DNA of 64,000 bases from Margaritifera margaritifera (Eukaryota > Mollusca > Bivalvia > Unionida > Margaritiferidae), in assembly GCA_029931535.1 (NCBI GenBank), contig JAQPZY010001548.1:765001-829000 (forward strand), in the 5' to 3' direction. A model generated the notes under the pieces. It saw only the letters and a program-made list of their open reading frames with translations, made no database searches and was not told where the DNA came from. This document shows, piece after piece, positions 27,280 through 39,234 of the stretch; position 1 is the stretch's first letter; each line of letters begins with the position of its first letter. The position numbers and the translations under genes are program-made.

Positions 27280-27700
27280 CACACACAAACATATACTCTT
27301 TCTGTATGTTACATTTATCTTGGCCTGCATGCCTTGTATTTGGTCTTTCATTACGCGTTACCCTAACCCCATCCCCCATCTCTCTCTCTCTCTCTCTCTC
27401 TTTATGTGAGTGTATCCGAGTGTGCTCGAATGCATAAATGAAATGGAGTAATCGAATCTAACGTGAATAATTCTCCCTTAGCAATTCTCACCATGCGGCA
27501 AAGTATTAATGGTTTCTGCAATTTTATATTGTCCACAATGAATGACAAGTATTTCTGTCTAGTCCGGGTAAACAACTATATCAAAGATAATTGACCACAG
27601 CCAGATTTATTACCAAGTGTTTGAAGGAAAAAAAAATAGTTTGACGTGTGAAAGATTAAATCTCGTCGCTTCATTGTTTTCTTCACCTGGCGATAGAGTT
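26086..27700. other. Intergenic, no gene seen
   Basis: Contains an (AT)n run at 27203-27274 and a short CT run near 27380-27402. Open frames at 26300-26578 (minus) and 26820-27083 (plus) are unrecognised. Confidence 0.5.
27203..27274. repeat. (AT)n microsatellite
   Basis: About 36 AT units without interruption. Confidence 0.97.
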
Positions 27701-27718
27701 ACCTGTTACGTACGTGTC

Positions 27719-28262
27719 TACCGTCTTTACTCAAATAAGCATGGCTAGTTGTGGTACTAATGATGGCGATGGTGGTAATAGCAGCAGTAGTGCTGGCTGT
27801 GATGGAAGTAGAAATGCACGAGTTGGTGGAAATAGTCCCAACAAGAGTAGTAGTAGTAATAATAGTAGTACAAATCGCACAAGAAGAAGAAAAAAAGGAG
27901 TAAGAGGAGAGTAGTAGTAGTAGTAGCAGTAGTAGTAGTAGTAGTAGCAGTTGTTGTTGTTGTTGTTGTATAAGAAGTATACAAGTAGTAGCAGTAGTAG
28001 TAGTAATTCTGGTGGTGATGATGGTGGTGGGGTGGTGATAGTACAGTATATACTGGAGTATAATCCGATACCAACTGCAAACCGCATAGACCCAAATATG
28101 CCGTCGCATAATGCGCCGGCAGATCTGGGTCTATGCAGTTTGTAAGGACTAATCAGTAGAACAAACAACATAGACCCTGATCTGCCGGAGCATTATGCGA
28201 CGGCAGATCAGGATCTATGTTGTTTGCATATGAACCCGGTTTATACGCGAGTATTTACGGTA
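27719..28262. mobile_element. Palindromic MITE, copy 3, with internal microsatellites
   Basis: The typical double hairpin occupies 28075-28225. The right terminus GAGTATTTACGGTA (ending 28262) has a matching inverted left terminus TACCGTCTTTACTC at 27719. The intervening 27780-28040 is a compound of GTA, AGC, TTG and GGTGAT trinucleotide repeats, suggesting slippage expansion inside the element. Trinucleotide reading frames here are not genes. Confidence 0.7.
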
Positions 28263-29768
28263 GTAGTTGTAGTAATATGAGAATTCAATGTGCAATCCAA
28301 TGGCATAATTTTAATCATGAATATGTCGGGACCTTAGAAACATTTGCTTCTCTGTTTACAGGCCAAATGTTAAAGAAACAGTGAAGCACTATGTATATTC
28401 AAAACTTCGGTGCTTGATTGTTTAAACTTCTCATGAAGAGGTCCATCACCGCTAAATCCAACTTACTTGGTTTCAAAAACCTCTGATTTACCAATTTTCA
28501 AAGTTCATTATTTCTTCTACCTCATATAATGAAAAAATTATCAATAAGGAAAGCTTTGTTCTTTATATAAAATAAAAAGAGTATAATTTAAGGTTGGCTA
28601 ATTGAAAAAGAAGGAACATCGCGAATTTCACATTGCGATTTATTACTGACATGAAAAGAACTCACCCGTCCAGTAAAGTTATTAAACAGACGTTCAAACG
28701 TTTCAATTACCAATGTATCTTTTTATCTGTTGTACTGCTGAAAATGATGCATCATTTACGAGATTATGAGTATTTCTAAGTGAGACATTCGAATTACTGT
28801 TTAATGGTTCTTGTTTGTATTTATCTGACGAAATCAATTTATATTTCCGCACTTCGTCGGAGATTATGGCAATAAATATGTGGCATTTAATGAGGGAAAG
28901 TATTTGCTGTATATTATCAATACTGCAAACATCGGCGAGCTTAACAGACTCTAAGGTTAATTTACCCTTTATATCAGATTCAATTAGATGTTCACGCCGT
29001 GAACGCCATTGTCGATTTTAATTTTGAAACAAATAGCTCACTGCGCCGTAACTCTGACAGATCGCGCGTGTCCTGCACGCGCCAACAATAACTAACGGGG
29101 GATGAGTGGTTAATTGATTCGTCCGTCAGTCAGGTAAAAGGCATGCGGGCCCGCTAGTAAAAGCAACATTCAGTGAAAAAAAAGCGAAAGAGGACAATAT
29201 TTCAAATATTTCAACCAGAATAGACAGGAAAATCACACTAGTTTTAGAGTGGAGTATGAGGGTTTGTGATGGAAGATTACCATACAAGTAGTGATGCCAG
29301 TAAAATTAAAGTTGCAATCGTGCGAAAGATGAAAACATACATACACGTGAGTAGAAGGCTAACTGTCTGCTTTAGCGCGCAGACTCTAGGCGAACACCAC
29401 TCAAAATTCCAATGCGTAAAATTTCACCGGAAGTCTATGTCAAAGTCGCAGAGGTTAAGTGCACAATAAACAGACACTAAAACCAGTGATCAGACAATTA
29501 CAGCCCTGAGGACTAGTAATTATTTTTCTGGGCACAAACCTTTGTGGAGGTCAACCGATACAGCAGATATAAGATAAATAAATGGACATAAGAAATATTT
29601 ATCGAAGAAATAGTAATAAGAACATTTGTGTCAACCTCTGAGACCTGATCTCCTAATGAAGCTAAACAACCTACCATTGAACATTCCCTGCCACCTACTA
29701 AACTGGACTTTAGATTAAAATAAATCACAGTAACGGAACCTTATCCATGTCCTGCTACTCAGTTAAAT
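28263..29768. other. Intergenic, no gene seen
   Basis: No recognisable gene. A CpG-richer patch lies at 29035-29165. Open frames at 28815-29021, 29266-29469 and 29513-29728 are unrecognised. Confidence 0.5.
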
Positions 29769-30513
29769 GAGCCTGTAGATACTAACGTAGCTAATAGATT
29801 AAGAGATACATATGTTCAATTAGCCTGTAGATCCTAACGTAGCTAATACATTAAGAGATACATATGTACAATGAACCTGTAGATCCTAATGTAGCTAATA
29901 CATTAAAAGAGATACAAATGTACAATGAACACGTAGATTCTAACGTAGCTAATACATTAAAAGAGATACATATGTACAATGAAACTGTAGATCCTAACGT
30001 ATCTAATACATTGAAAGAGATACATATGTACAATTAACCTGTAGATCCTAAGGTAACTAATAGATTAAAAGATACATATGCACAATGAGCCTGTAGATCC
30101 TAACGCATCTAATACATTAAAAGAGATACATATGTACAATTAACCTATAGATCTTAAGGTATCTAATAGATTAAAAGAGATACAGATGTACAATAAGCCT
30201 GTAGGTTCTAACGTATCTAATACATTAAAAGAGATACATATGTACAATGAACATATAGATCCTAACGTATCTAATACATTAAAAGAGATACATATGTACA
30301 ATAAGCCTGTAGGTTCTAACGTATCTAATACATTAAAAGAGATACATATGCACAATGAGCATGTAGATCCTAACGTATCTAATACATTAAAAGAGATACA
30401 TATGAACAATAAGCCTGTAGGTTCTAACGTATCTAATACATTAAAAGAGATACATATGTACAATGAGCCCGTAGATCCTAACGTATCTAATACATTACAG
30501 GAGATACATATGT
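29769..30513. repeat. 54-bp minisatellite, about 14 copies
   Basis: Units contain CTGTAGATCCTAACGTATCT followed by AATACATTAAAAGAGATACA. The period is a multiple of three, so the later half is open on both strands: plus 30186-30611 as an 18-residue repeat around SNTLKEIHMYN, minus 30140-30544 around LYICISFNVLDTL. Earlier copies contain stops. I treat it as noncoding tandem DNA. Confidence 0.93.
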
Positions 30514-30733
30514 ATAAATTGGAAGAGAAATTGATCACATACAAGCCATTAGATATGTTAAAGAGTTATGTCATCAAGTTCACAGGAAAAGATACAATAT
30601 ATAGATATTGAGCAAAATGCGACATAAGGTTCTACCAAAATCAACTACTAGTAAACTGGGATGCAAGGTTAACAACAGCTGGATGTGGAGTTTCTACTGC
30701 CATATGATGCATGAGAGCCATCATGATATGGTT

Positions 30734-30735
30734 AC

Positions 30736-30811
<76 letters not shown>

Positions 30812-30835
30812 GAACGCACTCACGCACGCACACAA

Positions 30836-30912
<77 letters not shown>
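30734..30912. repeat. Compound (CT)n(CA)n(AT)n microsatellite
   Basis: A CT run, a CA run with a few CG interruptions, then about 31 AT units. It ends at the edge of the LTR-like sequence at 30914. Confidence 0.97.
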
Positions 30913-30913
<1 letters not shown>

Positions 30914-30917
<4 letters not shown>

Positions 30918-31430
30918 ACGACTAGGGGTACATGTAACAAAAGAAAAGACTCAAACACGCTTTCAAGATTTAAATACAAATATTTAATTTCCTAAAATAT
31001 AACAATATTTCAACAAACAATCAAAGTGAAAGAATTAAAAATAACTTACATTATAGAATATCCTTAAAAATCCTAAATTGTTCTAAAGTTCACTGATCCG
31101 GAAGTTAATCCAAATATTCCGAATGAAGTAGGTTCCGAATGAAACCTTCATTCTACTGATGTACTAACAAGAATCAGTTATATTCAAGTGTTGTAAATTC
31201 CAAATAGTCCTTGTGAATATGGAATATCACAAGTTCTATAAATGTTTCCGATAATTCCACGGAGCTGTATAATTATTAAAGTTTAAGAAACAGTACTTAA
31301 TCCAGAATTTACTGTATAATGATAAATAATAATATCACTGAAGTAGAATATCTATACACAAAATGAACCAATCTCTTTTATGACTTCTCAGGCTGAACGA
31401 ACTATGAACGAATCCCTAACACAGCAATGT
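30914..31430. mobile_element. LTR-like fragment related to the 46415-47250 insertion
   Basis: Starts TGTTACGACT and shares a series of blocks with 46415-47250, including ATGTAACA followed by GAAAG, ACTTACA, CCGAATG and TACTGATGTACTA-like motifs. Similarity fades before the LINE sequence begins near 31456. A truncated, diverged relative of the same family. Orientation uncertain. Confidence 0.5.
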
Positions 31431-31455
31431 AAATATGGGAAATGCAGTGGGCTAT

Positions 31456-33110
31456 GACAACATTTTATTTAAGGTTGATACACATAAAGCATTTGATACA
31501 GTCTGGCGCAGTGCAATGCTAACCAAATTACACAAAATAATTGGTAATAAACGTAAAATCTGGAGAATAATATGCAATTCATATGAAAAGATTTGAAGCA
31601 CAGTTATGTTGCACCACACTAGGTCTGAGTGGTTTCCGATGAAACAGGGTGCAAGACAGGGTGGAATTGTAACGGTATTCTTATACCTTGTCTTCATTGG
31701 TGAATTGCCTAATAAACTTGTAATGAGCGACGCTGGTTGTAAAATTGGCTGAACTGTAGATGCCCTACATTTGCTGGTGATCTAACTTGTTTTGCAAGTA
31801 GTCCTGGTCAATTACAAACTATACTAAACATTGCAAATTGCTACGCCCGTCAGTTGAGATATGAAATTAATGTCGAACAATCTTCCAAAGTAATCGTTTG
31901 CAATAAGACCAGATCCTTAAATCAAGCATGGCTCTTAAAATTAAGAGATAAAATAATACCACAAGCAATATCAAAAAGTCATCTTGGAATCTGTCAAAGT
32001 GGTAACCGATCGTCAATTAATAGAACTAAGGAGTGCTGCCAAAAATCAAGACATTCCTCTTGTTCTCAAGCAAGTTAAGGGATCCATTCCTATGAACTCA
32101 ATCCAATCATATCGATACAAAGTACTGATACCTACTCTAACCAATGGATTTTAAATATGGAATAATCTCCGCCAGCAAGAGCACGAAGAGCTGAAGAAAC
32201 TTCAACATTACATAGTAAAGAAAGTTCAATGTTTTGTGAATATTGTATGACCAGACATATTTGAATACACGGTAGGACCGATACAAATTACCACAGAAAT
32301 TGACAGAAGAAAGTTATTTCTCCATAAGTTATTCACACTAATTCATGATGCAATTAAAAAAAAAAATTGCTGAGACACCTCCACGTGTTCTTTGGCGGAA
32401 GCAACTCTAGGCAGTAGGGATTTGTTCCAGAGAGAGAGACAGAGATTTTTAATTATGTAATGTTTGTGGCAAAACAGCATAAGCGGAGATAATGGTTTGA
32501 TTCGATTTAAAAACCTACACAACAATATAGATCCTGCACTAATTTACCACGCTACAAACTCTACTTATGAATTAAGTATGATACAATATATCAGTGGCGG
32601 CACGACGGTTTGAGGCGCCCGGGGGCAATGTTCTTTTCTTTAGTGGCGCCCCTACTTAGGCGCCCAGGGACAATGTTCTTTAGTGGCGCCCCTACTTTGC
32701 CACAGAGAACAATTTTTATGTCCGTTTCCAACCTCCATCACCCCACCCCCATCTACCCCCAGTTACAGCTGACAAAAAAAAAATCACGACGGCGCCCCCC
32801 CCCCCCCTTTGCCCGGCTCCCGGGGGCAATTGCTCCCTTCCCTAGCGCCGACACTGTAACACTGTAATATATGTATAATTTTGGGTCATAAGTCCGTACT
32901 ATAGAACATACATGTGTTTACATTGTCAAGGACCGTATACATATTTACTTCATCAATACGTGTTCTGTGACATCACCCAATATAACTCATTGTATTCGTT
33001 ACATAGGTCATCGCTTTGGTGACCGATTTGCAAGATTACCGAGAGATGACCTTGAGAAAATGTTCCTTTCTCTTCTATCTACTAGGATATAATCCCATCC
33101 CTGATAAAGA
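31456..33110 (+). pseudogene. Non-LTR retrotransposon (LINE) reverse-transcriptase remnant
   Basis: Plus-strand frames with stops and shifts read as the palm of a LINE reverse transcriptase: KAFDTVWRSAMLTKLHKI near 31485-31540, KQGARQGGIV near 31640-31675, YLVFIGELPNKL near 31682, and FAGDLTCFAS near 31770-31800 at the site of the catalytic F/YADD box, where the first Asp is Gly. Sequence near 32880-33100 ends in a Cys/His-containing segment and FGDRFARLPRDDLEKMFL, plausibly the C-terminal part. A small DNA transposon splits it at 32592-32864. 5' truncated and dead. The clade is not assigned. Confidence 0.85.
32592..32864. mobile_element. hAT-like MITE inserted in the LINE
   Basis: GC-rich 273-bp insert that begins CAGTGGCGGCACGAC and ends CGCCGACACTGTAACACTG, giving hAT-type CAGTG termini. 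It is flanked by an 8-bp duplication with one mismatch (CAATATAT at 32584-32591 and TAATATAT at 32865-32872). Internally it repeats GGCGCCC and CAATGTTCTTT blocks and a run of C. Non-coding. Confidence 0.75.
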
Positions 33111-33517
33111 TGTCCAATTGTAATTATTTGTACTTATTAACAAAACTCTTGATACAATACCAGGGGACACACTGATCTCAATACTTTGTATGGTTATATG
33201 AATGGATCATTAATTCCAGTATTATCTAATTCCAATTATTAATCATATATATATTTTGGCAAACAATCCTGAAATTTAATTCACTTTACTGATCTACGGG
33301 AATGTACTTAATACAGCCAATTACCTAATGAGGATTGTCGTATCGCATTTCTCGTCTCAAGGGAAGACTGTAGCGTTCGCCTAATGTCCGGAACCATTCT
33401 TCATCAGGTAGTGTCTGAACGGAACACTCTCACCCGCATCATACACCCCCCTGATCAAACATATCCGTTATCTTTTTCCATTTGTGTGTGTCTGTGTCTG
33501 TGTTTGTAATGTAAATT

Positions 33518-33625
<108 letters not shown>

Positions 33626-33832
33626 CGGTATTGTAGTATTACCATTTTCATATAAGTTTATATTTCGTCATATTTCTTTTAATATGTTTTGCTATAAATC
33701 TCCTGATGAAAGAAATAAAGATATAGCCTAGTGTCAGGTAACCAAATGCCTTAAACAAATTGTTTGTATAGCAGACTACACTTTCCATATTCATCACTAT
33801 ATTGCAGGTAGTAATTATAATTCACTCCGTAC

Positions 33833-34050
33833 AAGGGGTGTCAAACTCATTTGCTATGGCGGGCCAGATTTTATATAAATAATAATAAACAATATTATTA
33901 AATAATGAGTCTGGCTTTAGATTGTGTGATGAAGTCCTGAAATAATTCTGTAGATCTTCCTCTGTGTCTAGTCCTTCATTTCCTAAAATTATTTTCTCTA
34001 TCCAGTTTTTAGCTAAGTCTTGCACAACTGGTGCTGTTTCAGTTATTAAT

Positions 34051-34060
<10 letters not shown>
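33833..34060 (-). mobile_element. Possible hAT-type terminus with short open frame
   Basis: ACAAGGGGTGTCAAACTCAT followed by a GCGGGCCAGATTTTATA block resembles a terminal sequence shared by many vertebrate and invertebrate hAT-type elements. The minus strand is open over about 75 codons here (for example ENWIEKIILGNEG-like composition, stop near 33822) until it runs into the CA repeat. The other terminus was not located. Confidence 0.35.

Positions 34061-34110
<50 letters not shown>
34052..34110. repeat. (CA)n microsatellite
   Basis: About 29 CA units. Confidence 0.96.
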
Positions 34111-34112
<2 letters not shown>

Positions 34113-34407
34113 AATACGAATAAATAAAACGTGTAATTGAAACGAACAATACAATATATCTTGTGTAAACGAAAGATGTTTAGACAAATTTTGAAAAACT
34201 TAAGTGTCATTTATAGCAATATTGTATGTCTTCTGATGACAATTATAATGAAACTTTCTTGAAAATCCTTTCGTGTGAACACTGGAAGTGAGTAAGAAGG
34301 AATAAGCGAAAAATAAAGCAAAAGAGAAAAAAGAAAGAACGATAAAAAATGCACCTAATGTCAGACACAAAACGATGAACAGGGTTTATAATGAATGTTT
34401 CCCCTCT

Positions 34408-34408
<1 letters not shown>

Positions 34409-34482
<74 letters not shown>

Positions 34483-34485
34483 GAC
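34409..34485. repeat. (CT)n(CA)n microsatellite
   Basis: About 28 CT units followed by CA and CAGA units extending to about 34508. Confidence 0.96.
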
Positions 34486-35222
34486 AGACACAGACAGACA
34501 CACACACAGAGTTATACATACACATGTTTCTCCAATGTGCGGTATACAATATCCTTGTTGCAGATTTGTTCGTTCCTGTTTTTTTCGTTACTAACTTTGG
34601 AAGTTTTGTAGGATATGTGGCAAACCGTCTGACTAAATTATATTTCGATAATATCAACCAGATATATAAGGCCGCTGTGCTTATGTCAAAAAGATCATCA
34701 TGTCTATATGCCTTGAATAGAATCGCACAAGGGGTTGTGAAATTAAAACATATTGTTATCTTTATTTTATAAATGATGTAAACTGGGGATGGTTGTGGTG
34801 GTGATTGTGGTCATCCATCACCTTTACTTTTAAAAATTGTGTATAAGCACATTGGTCATCTTTAAAACCATGCATCATCGTCGTCGTCGTTATTGTCATC
34901 GTTGTTGTGGGGATTTAATCGAAACGACACCTTTTTGTATTACTTCACACAGGAAGTGATCTTATTTTTTTTGTTTTTTGTAAAAACTTTATTCCATACT
35001 TTACTTGGAGCCATCAACGATTAAATTAAAACCGGTATGAAAAATACATTGTATGTAAATATAACTCCATTTCTCTTTTTAACTTTCTGTTCATGTTAGT
35101 TGGCTTGCACGCCCTGCGAATAACCCTCCTTATTCATTCGAGCTTGAGACGGCAGCAACCTACAAATTGTTGGCTACATAAACTCACAGTCATAAATTAA
35201 TTTTTTAAAGCCAAATACATGT

Positions 35223-35442
35223 ACCGTCTATACTCGTGTATAAGATAAGTCCAAATGCAAACAACATAGACCCTGATCTGCCGTCGCATAATGCGCCGGC
35301 AGATCAGGGTCTATGTTGATTGTTCTACTGATTAGTCCCTACAAACTGCATAGACCCAGATCTGCCGGCGCATTATGCGACGGCAGATCAGGGTCTATGC
35401 AGTTTGCAGTTGGTATCGAAATTATACGCGAGTATAGACGGT
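35223..35442. mobile_element. Palindromic MITE, copy 4 (most intact)
   Basis: Inverted termini ACCGTCTATACTCGTGTATA (35223) and TATACGCGAGTATAGACGGT (ending 35442) enclose two hairpins. Each is an arm of about 35 bases with CATAGACCCTGATCTGCCG-type sequence around GCGCATTATGCG-type centres, separated by a CTACTGATTAGTCC spacer. Non-coding and about 220 bp. Confidence 0.92.
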
Positions 35443-38400
35443 GCTCAATCAAAGCGTCCAGCCGAACAAATGAATCCTTCTTTCGAACATGTTCTTTTCC
35501 ATACCTCATTGAAAGTATTAAAAAACGGTGAATGCAAAAGGTTAAGGAGTTTTTAGTGCAGTTCCAGCCGAGACATGCGTCAAACCAAAATGGTTATACA
35601 GAAAAAGAAATAAAAATGGAAAAATAAAAATAAAATAAATTAAACTTAATAGAGTAAAAACATTTTCGATGAATGTTGTAAAAAAAAAAAAAAGAAATCT
35701 GTTAGACGCATGCTCCATATAAGTAAAACATTTACGAAAGTAACAACAGCAAAAATTGTCTATAATAATAGTTCATCAACAAGTATTTATAAAAGGAGGC
35801 ACGTGTTGTGTTTTTCTTTTCAACTTAAAGTTCTCATTTTCTCCAGAGCCAATGAAGTGATAACCTTTCAGGAAAAAATCGTGGAACTGTAATATGTAAT
35901 AAAGTGTCAGTGTTTTGTGTGCCTTGATTATATCAGAAATACCATCAGCTTTTTATATTTTTTATTTTTCCCACGAAATCGATTTAATAATTAAATGTCG
36001 AAATCGTACTAAAACCACGTTATAAAGGAAATTTAATCGTGTTATCTTCAAAGTGTAGTGAAAAATTCACTGATAAAGTGTTTCACAGGTGTAAAATTAC
36101 GATCAAACATCGGTTATGACTTTACCAATACTTAGTGATGGTTATCAGCGACCCATCTGATAAAGATATTGAGGATCAGGAATATGTTGTTTTGGTTTGA
36201 ACTTTAAATCATTAAAATTAACTGAATATTTGACTGCCTTTTAATGTAATTACAATTAGTATGGTGTTAGAAGATCTTATTTCAAAATCTTGCCTCCGAT
36301 CTACTATTTTGTTTTGTTGTTTTATTCATCTCTAGGTCTAATGACTATTACAGCTGGAGTAAAATTCTGTCACCGTATTCCCTCCCTATCAAGCACAAAA
36401 CTTAGGCTGGAGATATATATATATATATATAATGAAGTCTGGAAGAAACATATTGTTAATGTGAAATTTTCACACTTTTTTATGCTGTATATCTGGTCAG
36501 TCTATTAAATACCTACGAACTGTGATTAATATGTACGCCTTGCATGTATAAATGTTGAGGCCTACGAGAAATATTAGCTTATTGTCAAACTAAAAACTTA
36601 TTGGATAAGTGTATAAATATATAAAAGTAAATAAGTAAATAAATTTAACAAATATTCGTATGTCTTTGCATGGCCGCAATCTACCATATCAACACACGGT
36701 AGATTGATTTTTGGTTTGTTGTTACTTATAGACTCTCGTTTTATTTTAAAATTATGGTAGTTCTTTAATTTGTCGTATATCTCTATTATCCAGTTCTTAC
36801 TATATCTTGCAGGTCAATATCGTGGGTTTCGATAAACACCACTAGAAGCCGTAAAAAGAGTGGAAAATTGTGTCCAGAAAATGTTGTCTGCCAGTCTGAT
36901 TTGATAAACATGGCAAGCTCGAAACTTAAGATCGGGGATTTCAGATCATAGTGGACAGTGAAAAGCCCCATTTAACTGGACTTCTCGGGAGAGATTTTGA
37001 TGAAATTCTTGTCATTTTGTACGATTCATATTTAATTTGCAGACATAACTTCCAGGAATGAAAGCTATACAGAAAGATGTGGTGACAACCACGTACCGCC
37101 TTCTGTGACTACCTCTTGAATTCTATCAATGAAATAATGACCCACACAGCCCCGAGTAACCACACCCCTACTGTATCAAAATTGATATAATTCACGTTTC
37201 TTTATTTCCTTTCACACACCAGATTAGGTGTGAAAAATACGCTACAAGGGGATTATGGGTATTTCGCTTGTCTTGTCGTATGCAGGACATCGACTGGATT
37301 TAGGATAAAACCCGTACTCTTCCGATTAAACAACAACCTGTAAAATACACATAAATCCTTTCCTGTTTTTATACACTGCAATACAAAAGTCAAGATCAAC
37401 TCTGATACACCACCTTAAGAATCTACAGGTCTACAGTTACCACTATCTACAAAACAAAGAAAGATTGACCGGTCTGGGTTTATTCTTTCATCCCCGAAAG
37501 GGGTTACGTTTGCATGTGCGAGGAAAGAGGAAAGGGAAAGACGATCATACGATGGCTAATACAAACGGGTATTGTTGTAAAAGAAAGAAAGATAAAAAAC
37601 CCAAAAGAACCTGGCCTGGGACAAAGGGGGTTGACCCTAAACAGCGGGGAGACACGATGTAAATTATGCGGAGTATTATACAAATTCATATCGTCCAGGA
37701 TAATAAAATATCGGTGTTGTATTACAAGCAAAAGGAGAGAACAAAAAACATAAAAATCTTGTTCCGTAATAGGTCAAACTTCTTACAAATCTTCTAAATT
37801 CGTGTCTTCATATCATAGCTAAGACTCTCTATCTCTCTCAAACGCGCGCGCTCATACACACACACACACACGCACGCACGCACACACACACACACACACA
37901 CACATTATACAAACGCGCAGTGCACGCAAACACTTACACGCAAAATAGTGTGATGGAAATGCTGTGAATAGTTGTTTTTTCCTTACTTGACGTACACGTG
38001 TAACCTTATTTTCAAAGCAGAATATTTAAATGAAAAGAAAAGCAAGCTTGATGTTTTGAGAAATTGTACCTATGGGTGTTCTTAGAGCTTAAAAATCGTA
38101 CAGAACTATCCTCATGATGTTATGATTGGCGGTTTTCTAATGTATCACGAATCGCTGCAGATGAACGTCTTTGACATCAATGTCGTCGTAATTTCTTGTA
38201 TTGTTATCGCTGTTTTTGTTTTTGTTATCGCCATTATTACTGTGGTGGCGGGGGTGGTAGTGTTTTACTTAGCAGTGATTGTTGAAGTGTTATTATTGTC
38301 ATAAATATGTCTGAGAATTTAAGTCATTTTAAGAAATCGCCTTTGTCAGTTGTATATCTAACTGAAATTGTTCGCTGGTACCCGACATAAATTGGCAAGC

Positions 38401-39230
38401 CAATATCGTAGGCCGGTAACTTGTAAAACCGTATTCGGAATATAGTCGTCTCTTTACCATCCGAGTCGAATAAATTGGTAAGTTTTTGGCTGAAGAACAT
38501 CCGGCTAGATGTGCAAGAACAGATTCTTATAAAATGATAAGTGCTGAAGAAAAAAAAAAAAAAAAAAAAAAAACAAACAAAAAAAAAATAAATAAAAATC
38601 GACGACGTGTAAATAATATATGAAATACCTGCACTTTTAATTTTCAATGTTATTCATGCAACTTTGTAATGAAAAATAAAAATAATAATAATAAAAATGT
38701 AAGAAATCACTCGGTTTCAATAGCCTGAAACTGTTGCATACATTGCTATTAGTGATGACCCTTCATCTAGTCATTGTGACGTCAATGAATTTGTTATGAA
38801 CTAATAACTATTCTGGGCTTGAGGGCATTTCAAAATGGCCATTATTTACATCCGAGGTTTTCTTCTGGCATGCGATGGAAAAGGCCGCGGACGTTCCGAT
38901 TGGTAAAACCTATGTCTCCCGATTGGTTAGTAAGTGACGTCATTCGCACAACAGTGATGTGATTCTCATAACTGCTAGTTTGGAAGCTTCCCCATGAACT
39001 GTAATGATATGTTGGTAAGTGTCACATCGACGCGATGTATCATTGGAAAAAAAGTACGGAGATTCCGTACTTGAACTCATTTGGAGGATGATAATTATCT
39101 TCGGTGTCACTAGTACCGGAAGTGTGACTCAGCTGTCAGCAAAACTGAGATTGTAATTTAAAATTGTGTACTACCCATTTCCTTCATTTGCAGTTTATTG
39201 TAAGTAAAACTGTAGGCTCCAGTTTTAGAC
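35443..39230. other. Intergenic, no gene seen
   Basis: AT-rich sequence with a CA-rich microsatellite (about 37853-37905) and a poly(A) tract (about 38549-38573). Small open frames at 35710-35892, 37465-37753 and 38122-38304 are unrecognised. Confidence 0.5.
38880..38945. promoter_or_regulatory. CCAAT/CRE cluster, candidate regulatory element
   Basis: CpG-bearing patch with GCCGCGGACGTTCC, two inverted CCAAT boxes (CGATTGGT, spaced about 23 bp) and a full TGACGTCA at 38935. No gene is adjacent in the window, so the target is unknown. Confidence 0.25.
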
Positions 39231-39234
39231 ATCC

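Noticed and set aside
28815..29021. 68-codon frame as a gene
   Set aside because: No recognisable motif, splice context or coding signature. Length is within chance for this composition.
33432..33439. ACCCGCAT, a perfect GCM-binding octamer
   Set aside because: One match in 64 kb is close to chance expectation and it lies 11 kb from the gene.
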